Source: Kosakonia pseudosacchari (GTDB lineage Bacteria; Pseudomonadota; Gammaproteobacteria; Enterobacterales; Enterobacteriaceae). From it: a stretch of 64,000 nt of DNA. The notes under the pieces were generated by a model, which was not told the DNA's origin, did not search any database, and worked only from the letters and a program-made list of their open reading frames with translations. Positions 1 through 11,866 of the stretch are shown here, piece after piece. Made by a program: the position numbers and the translations under genes. The stretch is taken from the NCBI RefSeq assembly GCF_900184035.1, contig NZ_FXWP01000009.1:744001-808000 (forward strand), written 5' to 3'. Within the stretch, counting starts at the first letter, position 1. Every line of letters begins with the position of its first letter.

Positions 1-142
1 CCGCCAGCAGCGTACCGCCCGGTTCCCGCGTAAACACCATTTCACCGACGCCAAGCTCTTTCAGCGTCTCAACGATGACATCGCGCGCCGTGGTTTTCCC
101 TGCGCCTTCAAGCCCTTCGATAACGATGTATTTACTGCCCAT
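1..142 (-). CDS. tmk: Thymidylate kinase, N-terminal part (cut by window edge)
   Basis: This is the first 47 codons of dTMP kinase, which phosphorylates dTMP to dTDP in the cytoplasm for DNA synthesis. The P-loop GLEGAGKT is visible at residues 10-17 and the dTMP-binding FTREPGGT segment follows near residue 38. The start codon at 142 lies inside the end of mltG (11 bp overlap), the usual pabC-mltG-tmk arrangement of enterics, so translation is probably coupled. The remainder lies beyond base 1. Confidence 0.93.
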   Translation of the reverse strand, partial: MGSKYIVIEGLEGAGKTTARDVIVETLKELGVGEMVFTREPGGTLLA

Positions 143-1154
143 TTTTTTCCTTAAGTACTTTCAGGTAGTCCTGCACTGCCCGGTTATGGCTGGCGAGATT
201 GGTATTAAATGTATGTCCGCCTTTTCCATCCGCGACAAAATAGAGATACGGCGTTTTCGCCGGATGCGCCGCCGCTTTCAGCGAGGCCTCACCGGGTGTA
301 GCAATAGGGCCCGGCGGCAAGCCGCTAATCACATAGGTGTTATAGTCGCTCGGCGTTTCCAGATCGGCGCGCGACAGCTTACCATTATAACGCGCGCCCA
401 TCCCGTAGATAACCGTCGGATCGGTCTGCAGCCGCATCCCGACGCGCAAGCGGTTAATAAAGACGGAGGCCACCTGATCGCGTTCGCTGGCGACAGCCGT
501 CTCTTTTTCGATAATCGACGCCATGGTGACCAGTTGGTTCTGATCTTTATACGGTAGCCCCTCCATGCGCCCTTCCCAGGCTTGCTCCACCGCACGCGAC
601 ATTTTCTGATGCGCACGCTTGAGCAGCGCAATGTCCGTCGTATTGGCGGTGTACATCCAGGTATCGGGCCAGAACCAACCTTCTACCCATTGCGGGTGTT
701 CCAGCTTCAGCGCCTCGGCCACCGTAGCGTAATCATCATCTTTCAGTGTGTGCTTAATATATGGCGCGTCGCGCAGTTGCTTGAGGTAATCACTCAGGCG
801 CATACCTTCAACCAGACGCAGCGGAAACTGTGCTTCTTTCCCGCTCTCCAGTAACTGCAGCATCTCGCGCACGGTCATCTTCGGTGTAAAACGATAGGTG
901 CCGGCTTTGAAATGTGATAGATCAGGCTCCAGTCGCAGCAGCCACTGGAACACGCGCGGGCGATTAATTACCTTTTCGCGATACAACAATTCACCCAACG
1001 CCACCCGACCAGTTCCGGCGGGCAGCGTGAAAATGGTTTCATTTTTAATCAGGATCTGGCTGTCCGCTAACTGGCGAACCTTCCAGACACCGGCTCCCGC
1101 CGCAATAACCAGCAAAGCCAACAGGAGGAGAACTACACGTAACATTTTCTTCAT
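132..1154 (-). CDS. mltG: Endolytic murein transglycosylase MltG
   Basis: Inner-membrane lytic transglycosylase (YceG family, 340 aa) that cleaves nascent glycan strands and helps set their length. One N-terminal membrane helix (about residues 5-23) is followed by a periplasmic LysM-like part and the YceG catalytic domain. The motif SIIEKET places a glutamate at residue 218, the position of the catalytic Glu in E. coli MltG. The start overlaps the pabC stop in ATGA fashion, and the end overlaps tmk by 11 bp, so the three genes form a tight operon. Confidence 0.95.
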   Translation of the reverse strand: MKKMLRVVLLLLALLVIAAGAGVWKVRQLADSQILIKNETIFTLPAGTGRVALGELLYREKVINRPRVFQWLLRLEPDLSHFKAGTYRFTPKMTVREMLQLLESGKEAQFPLRLVEGMRLSDYLKQLRDAPYIKHTLKDDDYATVAEALKLEHPQWVEGWFWPDTWMYTANTTDIALLKRAHQKMSRAVEQAWEGRMEGLPYKDQNQLVTMASIIEKETAVASERDQVASVFINRLRVGMRLQTDPTVIYGMGARYNGKLSRADLETPSDYNTYVISGLPPGPIATPGEASLKAAAHPAKTPYLYFVADGKGGHTFNTNLASHNRAVQDYLKVLKEKNGQ

Positions 1155-1966
1155 GACGGATTTATGCGCTCACACAAGGGGGCTAAAAAATGGTACAAAT
1201 CGCGCGCTGACCAGCGCTGTTCCGCCCACTGGCGGACGGGAACAACTGGCATCAACGCGTTACAAATAATGACTTCGTCAGCCAGCATCAGCACATCGTG
1301 CCGCGCATTGACTTCGACAACCTCAAAAGCGGAAGTTTTCAGCTGGCGCAAACAATATTGACGCATAATGCCATTAACACCGGCCTGATCAACACGCGGC
1401 GTGAAGACCTTCGCACCCTGCCGCCAGAAGATATTGGCGGCACAACATTCAATCAGCCAGCCTTCGCTATCCAGCACCAGCGCTTCATCGGCTGAGGTCC
1501 GCTCAAGCCCGGCACGAATCAATACCTGCTCCAGGCGGTTAAGGTGTTTGATCCCGGCGAGCATCGGGTTGCGTCCGAGGCAAATATCACTCAATGCCAG
1601 TGTTACCCCTTCCTGCCGCCAACGCGCGTAATGCGCAGGGCTTGCTGATACCGACACTATCCGCGTCGGCGCTTCACAACCCGCAGCGCTATAGCCGCGC
1701 CCGCCAGTACCGCGGCTGAGAATAACTTTCACCACACCCTCTTCTTTTTCTCTCGCGAGGTGGGTCATTTCCCGCGCCAGTACGTCCCAGTCGAGATAAG
1801 GGATCTGGAGCCGTTTACAGGCCAGACGCAGGCGCTGGAGATGCGCGTCGAGAAACTGAATTTGCCCTTCAAGGACGCGCGCGGTGGTAAAACAGCCATC
1901 GCCAAATTGCGTCGCCCGATCATTGGCGGCAAGCCATTGCTGCTCTTTACCATTAATCAAGAACAT
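1151..1966 (-). CDS. pabC: Aminodeoxychorismate lyase
   Basis: PLP-dependent fold-type IV enzyme (271 aa) that converts 4-amino-4-deoxychorismate to p-aminobenzoate and pyruvate in folate synthesis. The lysine in [10 protein letters not shown] (residue 140) is at the position of the PLP Schiff-base lysine of E. coli PabC, and the family signature around GVNGIMRQ is present near the C-terminus. The start at 1966 was chosen over an upstream in-frame codon at 2023 because it gives the family N-terminus MFLING and has an AAGGAG ribosome site. It follows fabF after a terminator hairpin and overlaps mltG by 4 bp. Confidence 0.95.
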   Translation of the reverse strand: MFLINGKEQQWLAANDRATQFGDGCFTTARVLEGQIQFLDAHLQRLRLACKRLQIPYLDWDVLAREMTHLAREKEEGVVKVILSRGTGGRGYSAAGCEAPTRIVSVSASPAHYARWRQEGVTLALSDICLGRNPMLAGIKHLNRLEQVLIRAGLERTSADEALVLDSEGWLIECCAANIFWRQGAKVFTPRVDQAGVNGIMRQYCLRQLKTSAFEVVEVNARHDVLMLADEVIICNALMPVVPVRQWAEQRWSARDLYHFLAPLCERINPS

Positions 1967-2040
1967 AGGTGGCTCCTTATGCGTCTGGCCGGACAGTTTG
2001 GCAGGATGAAAAGCGCAGGACAAGGGGATAAACCCGAATA

Positions 2041-2065
2041 GAAAAGGCCCGACAAGCGGGCCTTT
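2041..2065 (-). terminator. Terminator between fabF and pabC
   Basis: A 9-bp perfect stem (AAAGGCCCG with CGGGCCTTT) and a 5-nt loop are followed, on the minus strand, by a short U run. It lies between the fabF stop and the pabC start and probably ends most transcripts of the fab cluster, with partial read-through into pabC. Confidence 0.8.
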
Positions 2066-2082
2066 AGTACACAGCTAAATGA

Positions 2083-3369
<1,287 letters not shown>

Positions 3370-3381
3370 TCAGATAAAACT

Positions 3382-3403
3382 CAGGCGGTCGAGTGACCGC
3401 CTG
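3382..3403 (-). terminator. Attenuator hairpin between acpP and fabF
   Basis: Perfect 9-bp stem (CAGGCGGTC/GACCGCCTG) with a 4-nt loop, 11 bp past the acpP stop. On the minus strand it is followed by AGTTTTAT, a weak U tract. It fits a partial terminator that lets acpP be made in large excess over fabF. Confidence 0.7.
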
Positions 3404-3414
3404 GAGATGTTCAC

Positions 3415-3651
3415 TTACGCCTGGTGACCGTTGATGTAATCAATGGCAGCCTGAACGGTGGTGATCTTCTCAGCTTCTTCGTCCGGAATCTCAGTATCAA
3501 ACTCTTCTTCCAGAGCCATTACCAGCTCAACGGTGTCAAGAGAATCAGCGCCCAGGTCTTCAACGAAGGAAGCATTGTTGGTAACTTCTTCCTGCTTAAC
3601 GCCCAGCTGCTCGCCGATAATTTTCTTAACGCGTTCTTCGATAGTGCTCAT
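3415..3651 (-). CDS. acpP: Acyl carrier protein
   Basis: Small acidic four-helix carrier (78 aa) that holds growing acyl chains as thioesters for fatty-acid, lipid A and lipoate synthesis. The phosphopantetheine-attachment serine is in the DSL motif at residue 37, counting the initiator Met. The gene sits between fabG and fabF and has its own strong promoter about 50 bp upstream. Length and sequence are essentially those of E. coli AcpP. Confidence 0.99.
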
Positions 3652-3696
3652 ACTCTTAAATTTCCTATCAAAACTCGCTTTCGCGATGGTTTTCGT

Positions 3697-3724
3697 AGTG
3701 TATAAAATGTTGAAAAATTTGCAA
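3697..3724 (-). promoter_or_regulatory. acpP sigma-70 promoter
   Basis: On the minus strand TTGCAA (3719-3724) and TACACT (3697-3702) are separated by 16 bp, about 45 bp upstream of the acpP start. From memory this segment is nearly identical to the E. coli acpP promoter. It would allow acpP to be transcribed apart from fabHDG. Confidence 0.7.
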
Positions 3725-3805
3725 CTAAATCCCGGCAGTTCTTACCACGATTTTACGCTATTTTGAGGCTTTTCGCCCTAATAACGCAAATAATTTTCAT
3801 CGTGG

Positions 3806-4540
3806 TTAAACCATATACATTCCGCCATTGACGTGCAGGGTTTCACCAGTGATGTAACCTGCCTCGTCAGAGGCTAAAAATGCAACCGCACTGGCGATTT
3901 CCTGAGCACCGCCAAGGCGGCCCGCAGGAACCTGCGCCAGAATACCCGCACGCTGATCATCAGACAGCGCACGCGTCATGTCCGTTTCAATAAAACCCGG
4001 AGCAACAACGTTTACAGTAATACCGCGGGACGCAACTTCACGCGCCAACGATTTACTGAAACCGATAAGACCCGCTTTCGCCGCAGCGTAGTTGGCCTGA
4101 CCAGCATTTCCCATGGTACCAACCACAGAACCGATAGTGATAATACGCCCATGACGCTTTTTCATCATAGCGCGCATTACCGCTTTTGACAGACGGAAAA
4201 CGGATGAAAGATTGGTGTCGAGAATATCGTTCCATTCATCCTCTTTCATGCGCATCAGCAGGTTATCACGGGTGATCCCGGCATTATTTACCAGAATATC
4301 AACCTCGCCAAATTCTGCGCGAATGTTTTCCAGAACAGATTCGATGGATGCCGCATCAGTCACATTCAGCAGCAGACCTTTGCCATTCGCACCTAAATAG
4401 TCGCTGATCGCCTGCGCGCCGCTCTCGCTGGTCGCCGTACCGATAACCTTCGCGCCACGGGCAACGAGGGTTTCAGCGATAGCGCGACCAATACCGCGGC
4501 TTGCACCGGTAACCAGTGCGATTTTTCCTTCAAAACTCAT
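3806..4540 (-). CDS. fabG: 3-oxoacyl-ACP reductase
   Basis: NADPH-dependent short-chain dehydrogenase (244 aa) that carries out the first reduction of the elongation cycle. The cofactor motif TGASRGIG is at residues 11-18, NNAG follows near residue 86, and the catalytic Tyr-Lys pair is in YAAAK. It lies 12 bp after fabD and is separated from acpP by a 154-bp promoter region. Confidence 0.98.
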   Translation of the reverse strand: MSFEGKIALVTGASRGIGRAIAETLVARGAKVIGTATSESGAQAISDYLGANGKGLLLNVTDAASIESVLENIRAEFGEVDILVNNAGITRDNLLMRMKEDEWNDILDTNLSSVFRLSKAVMRAMMKKRHGRIITIGSVVGTMGNAGQANYAAAKAGLIGFSKSLAREVASRGITVNVVAPGFIETDMTRALSDDQRAGILAQVPAGRLGGAQEIASAVAFLASDEAGYITGETLHVNGGMYMV

Positions 4541-4552
4541 GGTTTTCCTCTT

Positions 4553-5482
4553 TTATTGCGCAAGTGCCTCTGACACGGCAGCCGGCTCATTGAGCGCAGA
4601 TGCGGTCAGGGTGTCAACAATACGTTTAGTCAGGCCGGTGAGGACTTTACCCGGACCAACTTCATACAGATGTTCAATGCCCTGCGACGCCATAAACTCT
4701 ACGCTCTTCGTCCATTGCACGGGGCTGTACAGCTGGCGAACCAGCGCATCGCGAATCGCTTCTGGCGTCGTTTCGCAGTTCACATCCACGTTATTTACAA
4801 CCGGGATCTGCGGCGCGTTAAAAGTAATGTTATTTAATTCAGCGGCCAGTTTTTCTGCGGCAGGCTTCATCAGCGCACAGTGCGACGGCACGCTCACCGG
4901 CAACGGCAACGCACGTTTGGCACCTGCAGCTTTACAAGCAGCACCGGCGCGCTCAACGGCTTCTTTATGACCAGCAATAACCACCTGGCCTGGCGAATTA
5001 TAGTTCACTGGAGAGACAACTTGCCCTTGTGCAGATTCTTCACATGCTTTGGCAATAGATGCATCATCCAGACCAATAATGGCGGACATCGCGCCAGTAC
5101 CCGCCGGCACGGCTTCCTGCATGAATTTTCCACGCAGTTCAACCAAACGAACCGCATCAGCAAACGCGATAACACCCGCACATACTAATGCGGAGTATTC
5201 ACCCAGGCTATGCCCCGCCATCAGCGCAGGCGTTTTACCCCCCTGCTGCTGCCATACGCGCCACAACGCGACAGAAGCGGCCAGCAGCGCCGGTTGTGTC
5301 TGCCAGGTTTTGTTCAGTTCTTCCGCCGGGCCTTGTTGCACCAGAGACCAGAGATCGTAACCCAGAACAGCTGATGCCTCTGCGAATGTCTCTTCAATCA
5401 CCGGATAAGCCGCAGCCATATCAGCTAACATACCGACGGTTTGGGAGCCTTGTCCCGGGAACACAAAAGCAAATTGCGTCAT
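4553..5482 (-). CDS. fabD: Malonyl-CoA:ACP transacylase
   Basis: Loads malonyl groups from CoA onto ACP. The protein is 309 aa, the same as E. coli FabD. The nucleophilic serine lies in GHSLGE (Ser92) and the GQGSQ motif is at residues 10-14. The start at 5482 gives the conserved N-terminus MTQFAFVFPG; the frame stays open upstream into fabH, but that part has no FabD homology. It lies 16 bp after fabH in the fabHDG run. Confidence 0.98.
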   Translation of the reverse strand: MTQFAFVFPGQGSQTVGMLADMAAAYPVIEETFAEASAVLGYDLWSLVQQGPAEELNKTWQTQPALLAASVALWRVWQQQGGKTPALMAGHSLGEYSALVCAGVIAFADAVRLVELRGKFMQEAVPAGTGAMSAIIGLDDASIAKACEESAQGQVVSPVNYNSPGQVVIAGHKEAVERAGAACKAAGAKRALPLPVSVPSHCALMKPAAEKLAAELNNITFNAPQIPVVNNVDVNCETTPEAIRDALVRQLYSPVQWTKSVEFMASQGIEHLYEVGPGKVLTGLTKRIVDTLTASALNEPAAVSEALAQ

Positions 5483-5498
5483 TTTTTTATCCTTATAC

Positions 5499-6452
5499 TC
5501 AGAAACGAACCAGCGCCGAGCCCCAGGTGAATCCGCCACCAAACGCTTCCAGCAGGACAAGTTGCCCCGGTTTAATGCGTCCGTCGCGTACCGCTTCATC
5601 AAGCGCGCTGGGAACGGAAGCTGCGGAGGTGTTGCCATGGCGATCGAGCGTAACGACGACGCTATCCATCGACATGCCGAGCTTCTTCGCTGTCGCGCTG
5701 ATAATGCGCAAGTTAGCCTGATGTGGCACCAGCCAGTCCAGCTCGCTGCGCTCAAGATTATTGGCCGTCAATGTTTCATCAACAATACGCGCCAGTTCTG
5801 TCACCGCAACTTTGAATACTTCGTTACCCGCCATCGTCAGATAAGTCGGGTTTTCCGGATGCACACGATCAAGATTAGGCAGCGTCAGCAGCTCACCGTA
5901 ACTCCCGTCTGCGTGCATATGTGTGGAGATGATGCCTGGCTCTTCGGAAGCACCCAGAACAACAGCGCCGGCGCCATCGCCAAACAGAATAATCGTACCG
6001 CGGTCGTCCGGATCTAATGTACGCGCGAGCGCATCAGAACCAATGACCAACGCATGTTTCACCGCACCGGATTTAACATACTGATCGGCGATGCTCAGCG
6101 CATAAGTGAAGCCCGCACAGGCGGCAGCAACGTCAAACGCCGGGCAGCCTTTGATTTCCAGCATATTCTGGATTTGGCAAGCCGCGCTCGGAAAGGCATG
6201 CGTTGCAGAGGTGGTAGCAACAATAATCAGGCCAATCTGATCGTTATCGATGCCTGCCATCTCAAGCGCACGCTTAGCGGCTTCATAGCCCATGGTCGAA
6301 ACCGTTTCGTTTGCAGCGGCGATGCGGCGCTCACGGATCCCTGTACGGCTAACAATCCATTCGTCAGAGGTTTCCACCATTTTTTCTAAATCGGCGTTTG
6401 TCCGAACCTGCTCAGGCAGATAACTGCCGGTACCAATAATCTTCGTATACAT
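5499..6452 (-). CDS. fabH: 3-oxoacyl-ACP synthase III (KAS III)
   Basis: Initiates fatty-acid synthesis by condensing acetyl-CoA with malonyl-ACP. It is 317 aa, the E. coli length. The catalytic cysteine is Cys112 in AACAGF. The active-site His and Asn are in PHQANLRI and GNTSAAS. It lies 6 bp after plsX, so fatty-acid initiation and phospholipid acyl transfer share a transcript. Confidence 0.98.
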   Translation of the reverse strand: MYTKIIGTGSYLPEQVRTNADLEKMVETSDEWIVSRTGIRERRIAAANETVSTMGYEAAKRALEMAGIDNDQIGLIIVATTSATHAFPSAACQIQNMLEIKGCPAFDVAAACAGFTYALSIADQYVKSGAVKHALVIGSDALARTLDPDDRGTIILFGDGAGAVVLGASEEPGIISTHMHADGSYGELLTLPNLDRVHPENPTYLTMAGNEVFKVAVTELARIVDETLTANNLERSELDWLVPHQANLRIISATAKKLGMSMDSVVVTLDRHGNTSAASVPSALDEAVRDGRIKPGQLVLLEAFGGGFTWGSALVRF

Positions 6453-6458
6453 GTACGC

Positions 6459-7547
6459 TCAGTCACTCTTGGGTAATATACACACGCTCTGGTTTTCGCC
6501 ATGCGTTGCAGACGAAGACGAGTGTGCATACACAGATTCCAGGCGAGCGGCGATCCGTTGTGGAACCTGCCGCTGCACCGCCTGCACTGCCTGCTCAATT
6601 GCCACGCAAAATGCGCGCTGATTCGCCGCACCATGACTCTTAATCACAGTGCCGCGCAATCCTAACAGACAGGCGCCATTATACTGGTCGGGGTTGAGGT
6701 GACTGAATCGCCTTGTCAGGCTTTTTTGTAACCAACGCTTTAATAAAATCAGCCACCACGACCTTTTTTTCCCTTCACCCTGCGATTTCAGCAGCGAAAG
6801 AAACATTCTGACAACACCTTCCATTGTTTTTAATGTGACATTGCCGGTAAAACCGTCACACACCAGCACATCCGTTTTGCCGGTCAATAATTCGTTCGCT
6901 TCAAGATAACCAATGTAGTTCATTGAGGACATGGAGCGTAATAATGCCGCAGCATCACGGATACTCTCGTGGCCTTTGGTCTCTTCTTCACCAATATTCA
7001 GTAGCGCCACACGTGGGTTGGCAATGCCGAGGATCTCTTCGGCCATCACCGCGCCCATCACGGCAAATTGCGCCAGCATCGTGCTGTCACAATCGACGTT
7101 CGCCCCAAGATCCAGCACAACGGTCTTGCCTTTCTGTTGATGAGGCAACACGGTCACCAGCGCCGGACGCTCAATTCCCTCAAGCGGTTTGAGCAGCATT
7201 TTCGCCAGCCCCATCAGCGCGCCGGTATTTCCCGCGCTCACACAGGCCTGTGCACGCCCTTCTTTAACCAACTCCAGCGCCATGCGCATAGAGGTACCAC
7301 GACTACTACGAATCGCCTGCGCGGCGCGCGCATCACTGGCAATAACTGACTGGGCAGGAACAATAAGCAAGCGCGAGCGTTGCTCGAAATCAGCTTTGGC
7401 AAGTAATGGCGTGATAGCGTCGGGATCGCCGACTAAAAGAAGGTTGAGTTGAGAATTAGAGTTCAGTGCCTGCAAAGCTGCAGGCACTGTCACGGATGGG
7501 CCAAAATCTCCCCCCATGACATCTAACGCCAGGGTTAGACGTGTCAA
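6459..7547 (-). CDS. plsX: Phosphate acyltransferase PlsX (TTG start)
   Basis: Peripheral membrane enzyme (362 aa) that makes acyl-phosphate from acyl-ACP for PlsY-dependent phospholipid synthesis. The N-terminal DVMGGDFGP and the [10 protein letters not shown] and DGFTGN motifs of the family are intact. The start is TTG at 7547; it gives the E. coli N-terminus [14 protein letters not shown], and E. coli also uses a rare start here. The last 20 or so residues differ from E. coli and make the protein slightly longer. Two hairpins separate it from rpmF. Confidence 0.96.
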   Translation of the reverse strand: MTRLTLALDVMGGDFGPSVTVPAALQALNSNSQLNLLLVGDPDAITPLLAKADFEQRSRLLIVPAQSVIASDARAAQAIRSSRGTSMRMALELVKEGRAQACVSAGNTGALMGLAKMLLKPLEGIERPALVTVLPHQQKGKTVVLDLGANVDCDSTMLAQFAVMGAVMAEEILGIANPRVALLNIGEEETKGHESIRDAAALLRSMSSMNYIGYLEANELLTGKTDVLVCDGFTGNVTLKTMEGVVRMFLSLLKSQGEGKKRSWWLILLKRWLQKSLTRRFSHLNPDQYNGACLLGLRGTVIKSHGAANQRAFCVAIEQAVQAVQRQVPQRIAARLESVYAHSSSSATHGENQSVCILPKSD

Positions 7548-7574
7548 GGTATCGTCGCAGCCTGGTTCGGTTTA

Positions 7575-7626
7575 TCCCCGCTTATGCGGGGAAATCCTCA
7601 CTAAGCTTCATCACGCTTGCGCGTGA

Positions 7627-7627
<1 letters not shown>
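7575..7627 (-). other. Two hairpins between rpmF and plsX
   Basis: Two perfect 7-bp stems with 4-nt loops lie in the 79-bp spacer. One is at 7575-7592 (TCCCCGC/GCGGGGA) and one at 7610-7627 (ATCACGC/GCGTGAT); the second touches the rpmF stop codon. Neither is followed by a long U run on the minus strand, so they look more like mRNA-stability or attenuation elements than full terminators. They could help separate abundant L32 message from the less abundant plsX message. Confidence 0.55.
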
Positions 7628-7812
<185 letters not shown>

Positions 7813-7816
7813 TTAA

Positions 7817-8479
<663 letters not shown>

Positions 8480-9064
8480 ATGTCGCAAATTATCCTCGCT
8501 TCCACTTCGCCCTACCGCCGCGCCCTGCTCGACAAGCTCGGCTTACCCTTCGAATGCGCCGCGCCGCAGACAGACGAAACCCCGCACGCAGGCGAAGCGC
8601 CTCGCCATTTGGTGCTAAGACTGGCGCAGGAAAAGGCGCAATCACTGGCGCAAAAATACCCTCAACATTTGATTATTGGCTCCGATCAAGTGTGCGTGCT
8701 TGATGGCGAAATTACCGGGAAACCGCACACAGAAGAGAATGCCCGCCAGCAATTACTGAAAGCCAGCGGCAATATTGTGACTTTTTATACGGGTCTGGCG
8801 CTGTTTAATTCCGCAACCGGTCATTTACAAACGGAATGTGAGCCTTTCGACGTCCATTTTCGCCGTTTAAGTGAACAGGAAATCGACGACTATGTCCGCA
8901 AAGAGCGCCCATTGAACTGTGCCGGTAGCTTCAAAAGCGAAGGACTGGGTATTGCGCTGTTTGAACGTCTTGAAGGACGCGACCCCAATACATTAATAGG
9001 GTTGCCGCTGATAGCATTGTGTCAGATGCTGCGGCGTGAACATTGTAACCCATTGTTAAGCTAA
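8480..9064 (+). CDS. yceF: m7GTP pyrophosphatase, Maf family
   Basis: Maf/HAM1-type nucleotide pyrophosphatase (194 aa). The E. coli YceF subfamily prefers 7-methyl-GTP and is thought to clear modified nucleotides. The Maf start motif [15 protein letters not shown] is at residues 7-21 and the acidic GSDQV motif near residue 67. It is monocistronic on the plus strand and divergent from yceD. In E. coli it is adjacent to rluC; here a hydrolase gene lies between them. Confidence 0.95.
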   Translation: MSQIILASTSPYRRALLDKLGLPFECAAPQTDETPHAGEAPRHLVLRLAQEKAQSLAQKYPQHLIIGSDQVCVLDGEITGKPHTEENARQQLLKASGNIVTFYTGLALFNSATGHLQTECEPFDVHFRRLSEQEIDDYVRKERPLNCAGSFKSEGLGIALFERLEGRDPNTLIGLPLIALCQMLRREHCNPLLS

Positions 9065-9149
9065 TGCTTTCGCGATCACAGTTTCTTTTTTAGGCAAACG
9101 CTACATTCATCACCATTATTAAAACATCGTTTTAATTTAAGGAGAGGTG

Positions 9150-10301
9150 ATGAAGATTTTACGTACGTTGCCGCTGATGTTTGCCCTGTTGGCGTCTGGC
9201 AATGTGTATGCCCAAGATGAGTGGCAAACAGAGGGGATTGTTGAAGGTAATCTTCCGGCAAGCTGGCAAACGCTAAAAGCGCAGATGCACTATCCCGATT
9301 CGTGGTTATCGGGCAACTACAACGATTTTCGCCAGTGGCAATCCCATAGCCGCCAGCTGTTTCGCCGCGCCCTGCTCACCCCGGATGCCACTAAGCCCTT
9401 TTCCCCTCACTCGATAGCCAAAGAAGATCGTGGCAGTTATACCGCTGAAAAGTTATCGCTGAATATTACAGACGATAATCGCATTTCCGCGCTGTTACTG
9501 ATGCCGAAAACACCTGGGCCGCACCCTGCTATCGTTCTGTTGCACGATCATGGCTCGAAGTTTGATATCGGCAAAGAGAAGCTGATCCGCCCGTGGGGCA
9601 ACGCAGAGCAACTCGCCAGTGCGCAAGCGTGGGCTGACAAATTCTTCAGCGGAAAATTTATTGGTGATGAACTGGCAAGCCGGAGTTACGCCGTTATCGC
9701 TATCGACAGTCCCGGATGGGGCGATCGCGGCCCGATGATTTATGAACAGCAACAAGCGCTGGCCAGCAACTACTTCAATCTGGGACGCTCGCTGGCAGGC
9801 GAAGTGGCCTATGAAGATATGCGCACGGTCGATTTTATCGCCGCGCATCCCGGAGTGGACAGTAAACGCGTTGGCGTGTTGGGTTTCTCAATGGGTGGTT
9901 TTCGCGCCTGGCAACTGGCGGCGCTAAGCGAAAAAGTCGCTGCTACCGCGGTTATTTCGTGGTTTGGAACTTATAACGGTCTGATGCAACCCGGTAATAA
10001 CGTGCTACGCGGTCAATCCGCTTTCTACATGCTGCATCCAGGGATGCCCGCCCATATGGATATTCCGGATATCGCCAGCATCGCCGCGCCGAAGCCAATG
10101 CTGATTTTCAGCGGTGGCAAAGACAAGCTTTTCCCGGCAGAGGCGGTAAAAGACGCTTTCAACAAAGTGCATCGGGTGTGGTCTTCGCAGCAGGCGGACG
10201 ACAAACTGGTGACGAAAAGCTGGCCTGAGCTGGGACACGTCTTTTATCAGGAACAGCAAAATGAAGTGCTTCCGTGGCTGGACAAATGGCTGAAGCCGTA
10301 A
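9150..10301 (+). CDS. Exported alpha/beta hydrolase (dienelactone hydrolase / acetyl-xylan-esterase-like)
   Basis: A 383-aa protein with a signal peptide (about residues 1-21, cleavage after VYA), so probably periplasmic. The alpha/beta-hydrolase nucleophile elbow GFSMGG puts Ser at 247, with Asp325 (GGKDKLF) and His363 (ELGHVF) as the likely triad. LHDHGS near residue 130 would form the oxyanion region. The substrate is unknown; esterase or carbohydrate-deacetylase activity is a guess from the fold. ATG at 9150 was preferred to GTG at 9147 because it gives better spacing to AAGGAGAG. It is not between yceF and rluC in E. coli, and ends at its own terminator. Confidence 0.85.
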   Translation: MKILRTLPLMFALLASGNVYAQDEWQTEGIVEGNLPASWQTLKAQMHYPDSWLSGNYNDFRQWQSHSRQLFRRALLTPDATKPFSPHSIAKEDRGSYTAEKLSLNITDDNRISALLLMPKTPGPHPAIVLLHDHGSKFDIGKEKLIRPWGNAEQLASAQAWADKFFSGKFIGDELASRSYAVIAIDSPGWGDRGPMIYEQQQALASNYFNLGRSLAGEVAYEDMRTVDFIAAHPGVDSKRVGVLGFSMGGFRAWQLAALSEKVAATAVISWFGTYNGLMQPGNNVLRGQSAFYMLHPGMPAHMDIPDIASIAAPKPMLIFSGGKDKLFPAEAVKDAFNKVHRVWSSQQADDKLVTKSWPELGHVFYQEQQNEVLPWLDKWLKP

Positions 10302-10310
10302 GCAAACCAT

Positions 10311-10340
10311 GTTTTCCCCTCGCAGACGCGAGGGGAAAAC
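10311..10340. terminator. Bidirectional terminator between hydrolase and rluC
   Basis: Perfect 13-bp stem (GTTTTCCCCTCGC/GCGAGGGGAAAAC) with a 4-nt loop between the two convergent genes. The A and T tracts inside the stem ends let it act in both directions. Confidence 0.85.
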
Positions 10341-10342
10341 AA

Positions 10343-11296
10343 TTACTTAGCGTTGCGTAACACCTGCAGACAATGTTTGAGTGCCTCATCAAGCGGCGCC
10401 TCTATACGCAAGGTTTCGCCCGTATGGGGATGCGTAAACTTGAGTGCCGCAGCGTGCAGAAACAGTCGTGACAGCCCTGTCTGCGCCAGTTGCTTATCAA
10501 ATTCGCGGTCGCCATAGCGATCGTCAAAAGCAATCGGGTGGCCGGCATGCTGAGTATGTACACGAATCTGATGCGTACGTCCGGTCACCGGGCTACAACG
10601 CACCAGCGTCGCAAATTCGTAGCGTTCTTCAACTTTAAAGCGCGTTTCTGAAGGCTTGCCTTCGCTGTTTACCCGCACTATCCGCTCGCCGCTTTGCAGA
10701 ATATTTTTCAGCAAGGGTGCCTGCACCACTTTGACATGCGACTGCCACTGGCCGCGGACCAGCGCCAGATAATCCTTCTGCATATCTTTACCGCGCAACT
10801 GCTCATGCAGGGAACGCAGTGCGGAACGTTTTTTTGCCACCAGCAAAACACCGGAGGTGTCACGATCTAAACGGTGAACCAGTTCAAGAAAACGGGCTTC
10901 CGGGCGCAACGCGCGCAAACCTTCAATCACGCCAAAGCTCAACCCGCTACCGCCGTGTACTGCAGTCCCCGAGGGTTTATTCAGCACCAGAATATGATCG
11001 TCTTCATAGAGGATGACGTCGGTTAGCTGGGCAACTTTTTGCAAATGCGGAGAAACTGCCTCTTCTTCTTTTTCTGCCACGCGTACCGGCGGAATGCGGA
11101 TTTCATCCCCCGCTTCCAGCTTATATTCCGGTTTTACACGTTTTTTATTCACCCGCACTTCACCCTTACGCAGGATGCGGTAAATCATGCTTTTAGGTAC
11201 CCCTTTGAGCTGGGTACGTAAAAAATTATCGATACGTTGCCCCGCTTCATCAGCAGTAATAGCAACAAATTTTACGGATGGTGTCTCAATTTTCAT
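10343..11296 (-). CDS. rluC: 23S rRNA pseudouridine synthase RluC (955/2504/2580)
   Basis: Modifies three uridines of 23S rRNA. It is 317 aa. An S4-like RNA-binding domain (about residues 20-80, with LRKGEVRVNKKR) precedes the RluA-type catalytic domain, where HRLDRDTSG carries the catalytic Asp. The start at 11296 gives the family N-terminus MKIETPSVKFV; the frame remains open upstream without homology. It is divergent from rne, as in E. coli. Confidence 0.96.
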   Translation of the reverse strand: MKIETPSVKFVAITADEAGQRIDNFLRTQLKGVPKSMIYRILRKGEVRVNKKRVKPEYKLEAGDEIRIPPVRVAEKEEEAVSPHLQKVAQLTDVILYEDDHILVLNKPSGTAVHGGSGLSFGVIEGLRALRPEARFLELVHRLDRDTSGVLLVAKKRSALRSLHEQLRGKDMQKDYLALVRGQWQSHVKVVQAPLLKNILQSGERIVRVNSEGKPSETRFKVEERYEFATLVRCSPVTGRTHQIRVHTQHAGHPIAFDDRYGDREFDKQLAQTGLSRLFLHAAALKFTHPHTGETLRIEAPLDEALKHCLQVLRNAK

Positions 11297-11866
11297 GGGA
11301 GGCGATTCTAAATAGCCACGCTGAATAGCGCCACTCATTTTTCTATGCTTATATTTACAATTGACCCGGCAACTTCGTTTTACACAGTTGATTCGGCGGT
11401 TATTAAACCAATCTCCGGGCAAAGGTGAAAAAACTGTGAGTAACCGGGTGATAAATGGTAAAAGTCAGCTTGCTATAACAGGGTTCGCAAGGAATAATGT
11501 TGCGGTTTTCCGTGTTGAATCTTGTTAAAACAAGTAAATGAGCGGAATGACCAGTTTTGCCTGTCCGATCATACACGCAGCAATGGCGTAAGACGTATTG
11601 AGCTTTCAGGCAGTTAGCGGGCTGCGGGTTGCAGTCCTTACCGGTAGATGGAATCTTCTCTGGAGAGTTTTTCCCAGGCTGTTCCCCTGATAATTGCGCT
11701 GTGTTTTCCACAGGAAACACAGGCAACCGACACACTGCGCCTCTTTAGCGAGCGACAACCGTGAGGTTGGCGACGCGAATAGTCTCGAGGCCATCGGTTC
11801 TCCCCCGGAAAGGCGTTATCTTGCCCGCAGCTTAGTCGTCAATGTAAGAATAATGAGTAAGTTACG
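11297..11866 (+). promoter_or_regulatory. rluC-rne intergenic region with the long rne 5' leader
   Basis: A 570-bp gap without a gene. E. coli rne has a leader of about 361 nt whose hairpins let RNase E cleave and limit its own mRNA. Counting back 361 nt from the rne start gives about 11506. A plausible sigma-70 promoter sits just before it: TTGCTA at 11470-11475 and TAATGT at 11495-11500, spacing 19. The leader contains several imperfect dyads around 11600-11800 that could form the regulatory stem-loops; I did not fold them. The rluC promoter should lie at the left end. Confidence 0.6.
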
